Shown: positions 1 through 13,200 of the stretch, in pieces
How positions within the stretch are numbered: position 1 is the stretch's first letter
Layout of the letters: every line of letters begins with the position of its first letter
Made by a program: the position numbers and the translations under genes
Origin: Ahaetulla prasina
Lineage: Eukaryota > Chordata > Lepidosauria > Squamata > Colubridae
Direction of reading: 5' to 3'
Assembly: GCF_028640845.1 (NCBI RefSeq)
Contig: NC_080546.1
Location: 77,866,697-77,930,696, forward strand
DNA: 64,000 nucleotides
Notes under the pieces: model-generated
The model's input: the letters and a program-made list of their open reading frames with translations, nothing else
Database searches by the model: none
Told to the model about the DNA's origin: nothing

Positions 1-345
1 GGGATACACAGCATCGCCATCAGATGGATTTGTAACTGGCTGACAAATCACACTCAATGTGTTGTCCTCAATGTATTGTCCACATCTACATGGAAGGAAG
101 GAAGCAGCGGGATAACCAAGGTTCTTTTTTAGGCCCAGTTCTCTTCAACATCTTTGGAAATGATTTAGATGAAGGAATTGAAGGGGAACTCAAATCAAAT
201 TTGCAAATGAGACTAAACTGCTTTTAAGAAGAGACTAGACAGCCACTTGTCTAGAATGGTATACTAAAGGGTTCCCTGCTTGTGCAGGGGATTGGACTAG
301 AAGATCTCCCAAGATCCCTTCCAACTCTGTTACTATGTTATCTGA
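1..345 (+). mobile_element. CR1-type LINE 3' part
   Basis: Decayed reverse-transcriptase reading (tryptophan-rich start, then a broken G-x-L-x-x-P-x-L-F region) followed by the CR1 tail with CCCTTCCAACTCTGTTAC at about 315. Truncated by the window edge. Confidence 0.7.
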
Positions 346-846
346 TAAACAAAATCTCAAGAATTTAACCAGCTGCCTTCCATAGTTGGGGCCTCTTTTA
401 CATAAGAATAGATGTTATGTGTCTTTTAACTGCCTGGCAACAAGAACAAAAAGTTGCAAGCCAAGACCTTATGCAGCCTTGTTTATAACATCAAATCCAA
501 ACTTAAATTTTCAACTGCAATCAAGTTAATGGTAGTTAGGAGTTTATCAGCCATGTTGATCTATAGGTCTCTTAGGACAAGGATGGGCTCTAATGGGGAG
601 AGATGCTCAGCAGGAAGGAGGTAGAGAGAGAGGGGGGGGATATAATCTTGTGACCTACTCCTGATTACTAACACATAAATAAGTTGCTTGTTTCATGCGC
701 AATACCCATCTTCTGATTTTCTTTTGGGATACGGATTATTAACTCTGAATTACAAGGCTTAGAAGAAACTTGTAACCATCCTGATATAACCATAGCTTTG
801 ATAAGGCATTTCTTCTAATATTTAAGCTATTCTTGCTCCTTTGATA
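346..846. other. Intronic or downstream sequence, nothing recognised
   Basis: AT-rich unique sequence. The next exon of the minus-strand gene could lie here or beyond the edge, but no convincing phase-1 exon was seen. Confidence 0.4.
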
Positions 847-893
847 TTAGTATTTAATAATCAGATTGGTTCTGTCCCTGCATGTAAACATAC

Positions 894-1253
894 CTGAGGG
901 CTGGTTCCTCAAAATGCAGTCAATTTCATCGTAAAATCTCATCTTCCTGCTTGCACTACCAAGCTGACTGTTTTCTTTCTGCACCGCTCGATACTCGTAT
1001 TTCAAATTCTTGTATTTTGTACGACACTGTTTCCAGTCTCTGTCTATTCCAACTTTCATTAGCCTTTTGGCAATGTCCTCAAATATTTCTTTATTTCTTG
1101 TTGCTCCTTCAAGCATTTGTTGTATTTTCTCATCTGACCATATATTTATTAGAGCTCTGACTTCATTGTCACACCAATGTTTTCCTGCTCCTGTGTCATT
1201 GACCGTAATAACTCTAAAGTGATTTTGGGCTTCATCCAAGGTCATCTGATTGT
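894..1253 (-). CDS. Myb/SANT-like domain exon (module 3)
   Basis: 119 codons, phase 1-1, with acceptor CCTTCAG after a T-rich tract and donor CAG/GTATGT. The domain starts G-A-G-K-H-W-C-D-N-E-V, has G-I-D-R-D-W-K-Q-C-R-T-K-Y-K and ends M-R-F-Y-D-E-I-D-C-I-L. An acidic lead of about 25 residues precedes it. The gene must continue left of position 1, because the exon ends mid-codon. Confidence 0.75.
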
Positions 1254-4200
1254 CTGAAGGTTCAAAATTAAACAACTGAAAGTATTTTTCACAAAATAAA
1301 AGCAGATTATTGCATTTTCTCCCCATAAAGCTATGAGATAAAAAGATTCAGTGGGTATTTAACTAGGAAAAGATCTGAACAAAAAAATGGAACATTATAT
1401 AAAGAAATTAGGGCTGTGTGCCACCTCAGATACAGTCTCCAAAAACTGCAAATGGTTCTGTATGTAGCTCTTAGTTGTAACTTCTTAAAACTACTACAGG
1501 GTTTAATAACTTATATTAGAATTGATACACTTTCATTTAGTAATATCTTAGTAATAGATTTGGAAACATTTCAAGTCATGCTAATACATCACTGAGTTCT
1601 ACAGAGGAATTATTGAGTCTGTCATCTGCACCTCTATAACTGTTCGGTTCTGCAACCCAACAAGACAGACACAGACTTCAGAGGATAATTAGAACTGCAG
1701 AAAAAACAAAGGCTACCAACCTGCCTTCCATTGAGGACCTGTATACTGCACGAGTCAAAAAGAGGAGTGTGAAAATATTTACAGACCCCTCACATCCTGG
1801 ACATAAACTGTTTCAACTCCAAAACGACACTATAGAGCACTGCATAGCAGAACAACTAGACACAAGAACAGTTTTTTCCCCGAAGGCCATCACTCTGCTA
1901 AACAAATAATTCCCTCAACACTGTCAAACTATTTACTAATTCTGCATTACTATTAATCTTCTCATCGTTCCTATCACCCATCTCCTCCCACTTTTGACTA
2001 CATGACTGTAACTTTGTTGCTTGTATCCTTATGATTTATATTGATACTGATTGTTTCCTGATTGCTTATTTGTACGCTATGACTATCATTAAGTGTTGTA
2101 CCTTAGAATTCTTGATGAAGGTATCTTTTCCTTTACGTACACTGAGAGTATAGGCACCAAGGCAAATTCCTTGTGTGTCCAATCACACTTGGCCAATAAA
2201 AAATTCTATTCTATTCTATTCTATTCTATTCTATTCTATTCTATTCTATTCTATTCTATTCTATTCTATTCTATTCTATTCTATTCTATTCTATTCTATT
2301 CCTGACTGTAGGCCAGCATATGCCTCCTACTTGGTAGCTTATGAGAAAACATCTATATTGGAGATTGTGCTTTGCATAGGACAGCATTGATATACTTAGG
2401 CTCACAACATCGTATTTGTGGCTTGCATGGTCTTCTGAAAACTGATTAAAACTTGGCTTTTTTGAAAAGCCTTGGGAGACTCATTAAAGGTGGATTTTTT
2501 TTGTCAACAGATCGTTTGATGTTCATGGGTAATTTTTATTGTGTTGTTATAGTCTTTGCATTGATACAGTATTATTGAAGTTCGTTTTGTAGACCCTTTA
2601 GTGGGAACAGTTTCCAAATTAACATAACATAACATAACATCAGAGTTGGAAGGGACCTTGGAGGCCTTCTAGTCCAACCCCCTGGACTAGAATTGTATAA
2701 ATACAGTAAATAAAATGTGCCCAAAGTGACTGCTACTGCAGAAGGTGCTATATGATATGACTAAGGTTATTAATCCAATCTACTACTATTCTCTTACTAA
2801 AAAGCCTCAACTGACCAAACCTAAAGGCATCAAAAGGAAAAAGTCAGTATCTCTGGTCTCATCTAACATTCGTGTAAGAAAAATTTGCAATTTTATAGCT
2901 ATTATAAATTTTATGAATAAAATAAATAAATTTGGAATGTAAGAGGAGAGAATCCTCATTCATCAAAGGCTTCTCAAAACAGGTTTGATGGCTTTGTGGA
3001 AAGCCTGAAGGTTAAGTTTCCCAAAACAGGGGGACTGCTACAAAAAAAGATGGCTACTTTGTCTACGTGCTTCTGACATCTGGAAATTCCTAACCCTTTC
3101 CCTGTTGAAACCCTACATTTGCAGCAAGGAGAGAATGACAATAGTGGCCAATTGGTGACCACTTCATTTTGTACCAATGATGTCCCAAAGGCGCTTTTTC
3201 ATGAGGCAACTGGACTTTCTAGGTTTTTCTTCGAAGACGTTTCGTTTCCCATCCACAAAGCTTGGATGAGAAGCGAAACGTCTTCAAAGAAAAACCAGGA
3301 AGTCCAGTTGCCTCATGAAAAAGCACCTTTGGGACAAACATGACTTGTGTTGTGGTCCGTCAGCAGCCTACGGTGCTGGTGGCGGAATCGGACAGTGATG
3401 AGGCGGAGGCGAGGCCAGGGCCATCGAGAAATGGGGTGTGGACTCCAGAGCCTCCAGGGCCTGAGAGTAGTGAGAATGAGGTACGGACTCCAGAGCCTCC
3501 AAAGGAGGAGGAGGAGGAGAAGGAGCTGGGAGAGCCTGTCCCCAATGCACGAATGAGAAGAGCTGTCAAGAGGCAGGAGCAGCTCAAGCAGAGAGGTCAC
3601 CTCAGGGGTAGGGCCAAGAGATAATTGGCCCCTCCCATAAGGTTTAAAAGGAGACTGGCATCGGTGTCTCAGTTTGCCGGAAAACAACGTTGGAGCTGCG
3701 CTCGTCCCATTCTCTGCTCTGGATGATTCTCCGAGAAGACCTTGGCAGCTCTCCCATTCTCTGCTCGAGACGCTTATCTGCAAAGGACTTTGGCAATTTA
3801 TCTAAATTGGACCAGGTTGGAAATAATGGCAGACTGTTTTGTGTGAGAAGCCTTTGCTTTCTTTTGAGGTTCACGACCCATTGACCCATTCCCAGATGCT
3901 TGAATAAAGTTTATTTTCATTAAGGACTGTGTTTGTTGCTACCTGCCTGAGTCTGGGTCACAACAACTTGGATGACTGAGAATCTCCATAGACATGTACC
4001 AATGGTGGTTTCCAAGTCATCTTCAAAAGACAGGTCCGTATGCTGTAGAACCGTGATGGCGAACCTTTGGCACATGTGCCAGAAGTGGCACGGAGAGCCC
4101 TTTCTATGGGCACGCATGCTGTCTCCAGCTGCTGTTCTGGTTTCCGGCGCACACATGCACATGGGCCAGCTGGTTTTCACGGGCACTGGAGCACCGGAAA

Positions 4201-7200
4201 ACGGCCAAAACCCAGACCGTTTTTTGGGCCATTTCCGGGCCTTTTTCAGGCTGTTTTTTGGGGCTTTTTCCAGGCCATTTTGGGGGGGCATTTTTCAGGC
4301 TGAAAAATGGTTCAGAAAACTGCCAAAAAACAGACCATTTTTCAGACTATTTTCAGGCTGTTTTTGGCCTGAAAAATAGCCGAAAAACAGTCTGAAAATG
4401 GCCAAAAAAACAGGCATATGTGTGCCAGCCAGCTGGTCTTCGGGTTTCCCGTGCTCCGGCGCATGCACATGAACACACGCTCCGGTTTGGGCACTCAGTG
4501 CTGAAAAGGTTCACCATCATTGCTGTAGAACATGTCACATGTCATAGTTAGGATATACCAGTGATGGCGAACCTTTTCGGCAACGAGTGCCCAAACCGAA
4601 ATGTGTGTGCATGTCCGTGCGCTGGAGCACCGGAAACCCGAAGGTCAGCTGGCCAGTGTGCTCATGCATGTTTTTTGGCCGTTTTTTTGAGCCATTTTCA
4701 AGCCGTTTTCCGGCGCTCTGGAGCCCACAAAGACCAGCTGGCCGGTGCACATGTGCACACCGGAAACCAAAAGAGCAACTAGGGACAGCGCACGTGCCCA
4801 CAGAGAAGGCTCTGTGTGCCACCTCTGGCACGCGTGCCTTAGGTTCGCCATCATGGGGATCTACTGTAATAAGAGTATGAGTCCCTATTACCTCCTAGCT
4901 GTGGCTTCCATTTGCCATTCAAGCAGGAGCTCTAACACTCAGAGGACTATCAAATATTAAATCTCCTCCTGCAGAGATTTAGGCAGCCCCATCTAGAGCC
5001 ACAGTTCATAAAATATTTTTCTGTATCTTCTTCTCCCGTTGTTGACCAGAAGCAAAGAAATAGCTTACCTGTCCCAGGTGCCTGTTTATACACTGAGAAT
5101 CCAGATGTGTCCTCTGAGATTGTGCTGACTGAATCATCATCTGTCAAAATAACCCAGTTGTTCATTACGATGTTGCATGTCTTATATATTTATCTCTAAT
5201 TAGATTTACTAAAGCTGAAGCAATATAGAAAACTGCTCCTCCCATTGCTATGTTCTTCAATGCTGCACCTTCATCTGAGGTGTTTCTTGGCATGTAGACG
5301 TCAACTGCCTTGGGCCTTTATAATTTGGTGGTAATAATAACCCTAATAAATCAATATTTAGCCTGAGATAGTTGAGAAGAGTGTGCCTGTTATAAGACTG
5401 TTCTGCCTGTTTCAAGATATTGACCAAAACAGAAGATCCCAAACAAGTATATATTATACTAAGCTTTAGTTATGCTTACACCTTTATACTCTTTTCTCCA
5501 TTTTTATAGCATTGGTAAATAGTAAATTCTTAAAAGGCTTGATTGCGTTGGGCAGCTTAGATGAATTATTGCATCCTCACAACATTTTCATACCTAAAAT
5601 CAGGGGTGCTATTCAGCAGGTTCTGACAGGCTCTGGAGAACCGGTAGCGGAAATTTTTAGTAGTTCGGAGAACCAGAAAATACCACCTCTGGCTGGCCCC
5701 AGAGTGGGGTGGGAATTGGGATTTTGCAATATCCTTCCCCTGGAGTGGGGAGGGAATGGAGATTTTGCAGCATCCTTCCCCTGGAGTGGGGAGGGAATGG
5801 AGATTTTGCAGCATCCTTCCCCTGGAGTGGGGAGGGAATGGAGATTTTGCAGCATCCTTCCCCTGGAGTGGGGAGGGAATGGAGATTTTGCAGTATGCTT
5901 CCCCAGCCACACCCACCAAGCCACACCCACAGAACCGGTAGTAAAAAAAATTGAATTCCACCACTGCCTAAAATGTCATGACGTCACCAAATAAAGATAA
6001 CTTTAAACTGGGAAAAACAGGAAGCCTCATCCTGAATACTGGTATATTATTTAAAAAAGTCTGATAGTATGACTATAGTCCAGTGATGGTTAACCTTTTT
6101 GGCACCGAGTGCCGAAAAGGGAGCCCTTCGCGTGCGTGCGCTCGTCTGGGCCGAGACCAGGAATAGGGGTTGCCCAGGGGCGTGCGCACGCTGGAAAATA
6201 CACTTGCGGTTTCTTCAGGTTTCTTCTTTTTTAACTGCAGTTTCTTCTTCTTTATTGCCGGCAAGTCTTCAGGTTACTGCCACGCATGCACACGCGCCAA
6301 TCAGCTGGCCAGCGCACATGCTCATGCAGGAAAATGGAAGATCAGCTCTGACACAAGCACAAAGGCTAGCTGATCATTACACGCGCAGGCGCGCCAGAAA
6401 CCTGGAAGAGGAACAGGCACCACCGTGTGTGCCAGGCAACATGGCTGTGCGTGCCACTTTGGGCACGCGTGCCAATCAGCTGGCCAGCGCACATGCTCAT
6501 GCAGGAAAATGGAAGATTAGCTCTGACACAAGCACAAAGGCTAGCTGATCATTACACGCGCAGGCGCGCCAGAAACCCGGAAGAGGAACAGGCACCACCG
6601 TGTGTGCCAGGCAACATGGCTGTGCGTGCCACTTTGGGCATGCGTGCCATAGGTTCGCCATCATGGCTATAGTCCATAACACTAGAGGAATCTTCTTTAC
6701 TCCTAAATATTCCTTCTCTGGTAAGCAAAATTAACTTCCCTCACAATAGTTAGGTTTATCTATCTAAAATAGTTGTTTACTGTTTTTCTGAACTTGGTAT
6801 CTTCTTTTAGAATAGAATAGAATAGAATAGAATAGAATAGAATAGAATAGAATAGAATAGAATAGAATAGAATTTTTACTAATAGAATAGAATATTTATT
6901 AATAGAATAGAATAGAATAGAATTTTTATTGGACACACAAGGAATTTGTCTTGGTGCATATGCTCTCAGTGTACATAAAAGAAAAGATACCTTCATCAAG
7001 GTACAACATTTACAACACAATTGATGGTCAATATATCAATATAAATCATAAGGATTGCCAGCAACAAAGTTACAGTCATACAGTCATAAGTGGAAAGAGA
7101 TTGGTGATGAGAACTATGAGAAGATTAATAGTAGTGCAGATTTAGTAAATAGTTTGTCAATGTTGAGGGAATTATTTGTTTAGCAGAGTGATGGCCTTCG

Positions 7201-10200
7201 GGAAAAAACTGTTCTTGTGTCTAGTTGTTCTGTTGTGCAGTGCTCTATAGCGTCGTTTTGAGGGTAGGAGTTGAAACAGTTTATGTCCTGGATGTGAGGG
7301 ATCTGTAAATATTTTAGTTCTGCTGACTGGGAATTCTGAGGTTTGTAGATCCAACACAGCTGAAAGGTACCACATGGTGAAAACTAATCCCTTTTATGAT
7401 TTAACGTATTTTCATTTATTCTTCCTGTTGTTATAGTTTCTAATCCAGGATGCATCCAAAGTCATTTATATGTTGTGTTCCTGTGATATATACTAGGAAG
7501 CCTGTTTAGTTAAGTATAGGAAAATTTGCAGTCTTGATTTTCTTGTCTCTTCAGGCATTCTAAATAAGTAACTGTTCCACAAGTTCACTTACTAATTGCT
7601 AATTAGAAAGCAGTTTGGTAAAGTATGTTGCTACCGAAAAGGCAGTACAATGGTTTTGCATTAACATTCAGAGAGGTTGGAGCACGAGTGGTCAACTATG
7701 GCCCCTTTATGATTTATGGACTTCCAACTCCCAGAATTCCTGAGCTCAGGAATTCTGGGAGTTGAAGTCCTCAGATCATAAAAGGGCCATAGTTGCCCAC
7801 CCTTGGGTTGGAGGGATGGGTTGTCTAGGGCAGGTGTCCCCAATCCCCAGCCCACAGACCAGCACTGGTCTGTAGCCACCAGGGACTGGGCTGCGCAAGT
7901 GAGTGAAGCCCCATCTGCACATGTGCAAGTTCCAGGCAGCACGCAAAACCATGTTCCTCTGTCCATGGAAAAACCACCCTCCATGGAACAAGATTGGGGG
8001 GAGGGGGCGCTGGTCTAGGGCAGGGGTCTCCAACCTTGGCAACTTTAAGATTTGTGGACTTCAACTTCTAGAGTTCCTCAGCCAGCATAGCTGAGGAACT
8101 CTGGGAGTTGAAGTCCACAAGTCTTAAAGTTGCCAAGGTTGGAGACCCCTGGTCTAGGGACCCTTAGTGGCTTGTGGCACAGTGGTTAGAGTGCAGTACT
8201 GCAGGCTATTTTTGCTGACTGCCTGCAATTTGGCAGTTCAAATCTCTCCAGGCTCAAGGTTGACTCAGCCTTCCATCCTTCCGAGGTGGGTAAAATGAGG
8301 ACCCAAATTGTTGGGGGCAAATATGCTGACTTTGTAAACCACTTAGACAGTGCTGTAAAGCACTATAAAGCAATATATAAGTCTAAGTGCTATTGCCATT
8401 GCTAGTGTGGACCACTGAATTGCCTAACCATGTTCTACATCAAGGCTAGGGTGCCACATTTGCAGGTTCTCAGATCACATACTGACATCAAGAGATTTGG
8501 GGCCTGTTGAACTTTCAAATCCTTCCTCTACACTTACAGGGCTTGTCCATGTGCAAAAAGGTATGTTAAATCAGTGACTTTCAACCGTTTTAACCAGGGA
8601 CAGGCTTATATTTTCCATATGGAACCCTGTAGGAAGGATTATTACAGGGAAAAGTGGTTTAATGGAAATAGTTAAACAGGCCCTCCCCCCATCTCTCTTT
8701 CTCTATCTCTACACACACAAACACTGTTCTTCTGTTTTGTAATTGAAATATATTGAGGCTGCTGTTTATTTTTTTTTAAAGGGCAGAATGGCTGAAGTTT
8801 CATTTCAGGAATGAAATGTATAAGTTGGTAAAGATAAAAATTGCTTTTCAATTTGACGCTTCTAACCAATTAAATTGACTTGGTGAAAACTTGTGTTGCT
8901 TGTTCAAATGGCTTTTAAATAAGGCCTTTGGAACCCTTTGTTTGAAACTACTACTAGTCAAAATAGCTGAAGGGGAAGAAAAAACTGCATTTGGGAAAAT
9001 CAAGGCAAACTCATTTTTTGTCTACAGCTGAATTCAGATGGATTACATAATATTTTATTTTTATAACTTTGTTCTAATTTCGAAAGGATTTTGGACACAA
9101 AAAGAAGAAAACAGCAATTTGAGAATAACAATCTGGGCAAACTGATCGGTAGCTTAAAGACCATTTAAAGTTACCATAGATTTCAAAAAAGCTACTTACA
9201 ACCTTTCTGTAAAAGTTACAGCTGTTGTCTCCCCTATCACCTGATTGCATTTTGGGATCTTGGTAACCAGCTTGCATTTGCAACCACTTGCAGTGTCTTA
9301 TAGTCACATGACTACGGTTTGACTATTTTGCCGGTTTCCAGCGAAAAAACAGCCTATTGGATATGCTGGATTTACTTAATAACCACGTGACTCGCTTAAG
9401 GGCGATCATAAATAGGGTCATATAATCTCATCTGGTCACGTGGTGTCTTGATTTACAGCTGAAATGACTTGCATTCGATATTCTGGCTTCTACTGCGGTT
9501 GTAAATTGAGAATCTGCAGATTGTAAATATGTGGAGTAAGTGGAAACACTTATTTCATAGAACCAGATGAGACAAAAAAAAAATCAGTTAACATCCTGTT
9601 TCCGCAACCGGCAACATGATATGCCTGAAACGCAGACACTTTCTAATCTTATGTCCCCAGATCGGCTGTTGATGTTTATCTCATACTAATACAATTGTTA
9701 AATGTAAGTTGAGAGTCATTGTCAAATGCATTCAACAAAACTTATTTATTTTGGTTGGTGGGGAGTGTTTATTATAGTTTTATATTTGCAAATTTAGTTA
9801 ATTTGCAAGAGGTCAGCAGCACCTGGAAATAATTTACCTGTTTTTATATACGCTACCCAATACCTCCTCTCTTTTTTTCTTCAAATGAGCAATTCTGTTT
9901 TTTATTTATTTGATATTGTATTTAATTCTTTTCTCCAAAATCATCCACAGAACAGGATACTGAAGTCCATGGAATTGTAAATAAAATGAAAGTTGTAATG
10001 TGAATTATAAGCAGTTAGTATATTTTAGAAACTGATCTTGTACAAGTAAATTCCATTGTTGGCGATAGAAGGCAAGGAATGCAACTTGGCTGTGGAAGAA
10101 ATAGGAATTGTGCCAACCGTGGAAACATCTTAGCAACAGTAAAATTATCTTGGCAGTTTCTCTAGTATCTAGCAACTGGGCTGAGGCCTATAGTTTCAGA

Positions 10201-13200
10201 TAGATCATGTAGAGGCTTGAATTGAATGATACTTGATTTGGCTTTGGTCCTCCCGCCCTCCCTGTTTAGACTATATTGATACTGTAGTTGTAAACTCAAG
10301 GGCAGTGTTCGTCTGCGGTTCAGAGCCAGAAAATGCCCATGAAAAAAATATTGTCACTTGTCTTTGAAAGACACAGTTCTCTTGTTCTTTCTTGACAATG
10401 GCTCAGCAGCTTTCCTTGCTATCATTCCTTTTCCATGCAAAATTTCCAAATATTGCCAAATTGCAAACATTACAGCTGGGACAAATTATTCCAAGTTTGC
10501 ACAACGTTTATGTAAACAGCCTTCTACATTGCATAATTGATTTCAGATGTTTTTGACCTGGGATATACCACTTAATATTGTTCTTTTATAACACATCAGA
10601 TCTCCTTGAGTAATAATGTAGCCTGGTGGCTGTGTCAGTGCTTGATATAGTCATGGTATAGATAGGAGGATCAGTTTAGGATGTCATTCCATGTGGCCAG
10701 TGCTTCCTTCTGCCTAGACCAAGGGGTCTCAAACTCGTGGCGTCTGACGTATCGCGACTTTCCCTCCTTCGCTAAAATGGGGTGGGCGTGGCCAATGCAT
10801 GACGCATCTGGCCCACGGGCTGTGAGTTTGACACCCCTGGTCTAGAGAGAGGAGGGGGCTAACCTAGGAGTCTCCAAAGATTGCTAAACCATTCACTGCC
10901 AATATGACTAAGAATGCTAAGAACTGAACTTCAATAAAAGTCTTTTGTTATCCACCTCTAATTTTAGATATCACTTTCAGCTGTTGTGGACCACTAAATA
11001 AATAATTTCCCCTTCCCAAACTGCAGCTTGCAAAAAATTGTAGCATGCACATACTTGAGCTTTCAAAAATTTGGAATAAACATTTCGTTGAGATGTCAGA
11101 GAATTTGTGGTGTGAAGACATAATTACCTAAGTAGACATCCGCAGGGGATTACGTTGTTGTCATTTTTCTGAATGGTTAGCCATACAGCTGCTTAAATGA
11201 TCACTTGTGCCATTCAACATACTATTTTTCAGATCAACAGATCGATGTTTCTCATTCATCAGCTAACTCTCATTGACTACAAAGAGGGTGGAGGCTTAGG
11301 TGTTAAACAGGCAGTGGTGGGATTCAGCCAGTTCGCACCACTTCAGGAGAACCGTTTGTTAACTTTCTGAGCATTTTGGCAAACTGGCTGTTGGAAGAAA
11401 TAATTAGAGCAGAGAACCGGTTGTTAAATTACTTGAATCCCATCACTGTAAACAGGGTGTAGCCCAGGGGTCTCCAACCTTGGTCCCTTTAAGACTTGTG
11501 GACTTCAACTCCCAGAGCTGGCTGAGGGACTCTGGGAGTTGAAGTCCACAAGTCTTAAAGGGACCAAGGTTGGAGACCCCTGGTCTAACCAGCGAACATG
11601 AAAAGACTCGAGCGGGCCAACTGATAGATCTCTGCAGACTCCAGGGCCACACCAAATCAGATTCAGGTGCATTAATGCATAAATCCGTCAATTTGGGTTT
11701 GTGAATTCAGGTGAGCTGTTTATCTACCCAGGCTTGAAGATTAATGTTTAAAACTAGCACATGCTATAGGTAGAAAGTGCTTTGCCAAGCCCTCTTGGGT
11801 CAGCATTTTACTTCCAGATATTTTAGTTTATTTTTTTTTTTAAAGACGAAACAATAAAAAGTAAAAAAAATCAAACTAAAGTTCTGATGTGATCTCCTCC
11901 TGACCTCCTTCAGCCTCACCCATGGGGGTAGGGATGGGGTTGTAATGGTTTCAAAATGGGAAGTTCATCTTTGCCAATGATGCAACTTAGATAGTTCCAA
12001 AGGGCGCAGTGGACTCGCGTCAAAAGAGGAATAGTCCGGTCCCTGGCATTTCTCATTCTTGTGTAATGTGTATTCAGTTTTTGCTACATGCTGGATCCTA
12101 TTCTTTTTTTCCATGATGAAATTTGAGGTAAGAGTTCTCAAATGCTTTCATCCTACTTTGGTTACCGTTCTTTTGATATCAGCAATGCTGTGAGATACGC
12201 TTTGATGCCAGAATCTTGTCTCTGAATCAGCGACATTATTATACAGGCAGTCCTTAACTTAACAGCAATTCATTTAATGACCACCGTTTAAAGTTACAAC
12301 AGCACTGAAAAAAAAAAGCAACTTATGATAGTTTTTCATACTTACGACCATGGCAGCTTCAAAATATGATCAAAATTCATATACCTTGGCTGCATTGCTA
12401 ACTGAACAACTGCTAAGTTAAGTTGTTCCCTTAACAGCTTGTCAAATGGGACAAAACCCAATAAATGTCTCACTTAACAACATACTTTTTGGGCTCAGTT
12501 GTGGTCGTAAGTCAAGGACTACCTGTATTAGGAAAAGAGGCGGTTCCCAATTCACCTTTTTTTTTTTTAAGGATAAAAACTATTCATGTAAGATAACTTT
12601 TCAGATTCATGGGCTTTATCCAACATTGCTCTGAAAAGGATGATATTATAGGCTTGGCCTGAAATTGTTGGTGTTTCAGTAATTTTTCCACTTTCTTGTT
12701 CCCTTTATTTTTCGGAAATGCTTCTTCAGCTCTTTTCAAGCAAACGGAATGTGTTAAATTGAGTTTTATGCAATTAGTCAGTTTTCAGATAAATTTTATA
12801 TTCCACGAATAATACCGCCATTTTATAGAAAGAGATTCAACTGCAACATTAACATGATACTTTACTATTCGTGGTATCTTGTATCAGAATATTTCGTTCC
12901 ATCCATGTGATCTGATGATAATAATAACAACCTTTATTGTCACTGCACAACATATGTACAAAGAGATTGGTAGAGCTCCGAGGGGTGAAATGTAAAATTT
13001 GTTACTACAGGTTCTGTGGTAGGCTTGGCGGGGGTGGGGGTCATGTGACTGGGTGGGCGTGGCCATTTTTTTTTTACTTTTAAAAGCATTTTTTCTACAA
13101 CCTCTTCGGCCGAAGAGGCTGTAAAAAATGCTTTTAAAGAGTTCTGACGATCCCAGCTGAGTTGCCTGATCACCAGAACCTTTTAAAAGTATTTTTTACA

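Noticed and set aside
2093..2390. Frames with repeated Tyr-Ser-Ile-Leu-Phe
   Set aside because: Translation of the (ATTCT)n array; repeated at every L3 tail.
3340..3624. Acidic 94-codon frame rich in Glu and Pro
   Set aside because: It lies wholly inside the solo LTR at 3348-3965, whose ends and target duplication are clear.
8166..8405. Possible tRNA gene from A- and B-box-like motifs
   Set aside because: No complete cloverleaf; the body and tail are those of a SINE. No true tRNA, rRNA or CRISPR array was found anywhere.
9830..9960. Possible minus-strand exon ending at a GTAAAT donor
   Set aside because: In phase 1 the frame is short, without a convincing acceptor, and the peptide matches nothing in the other linker exons.
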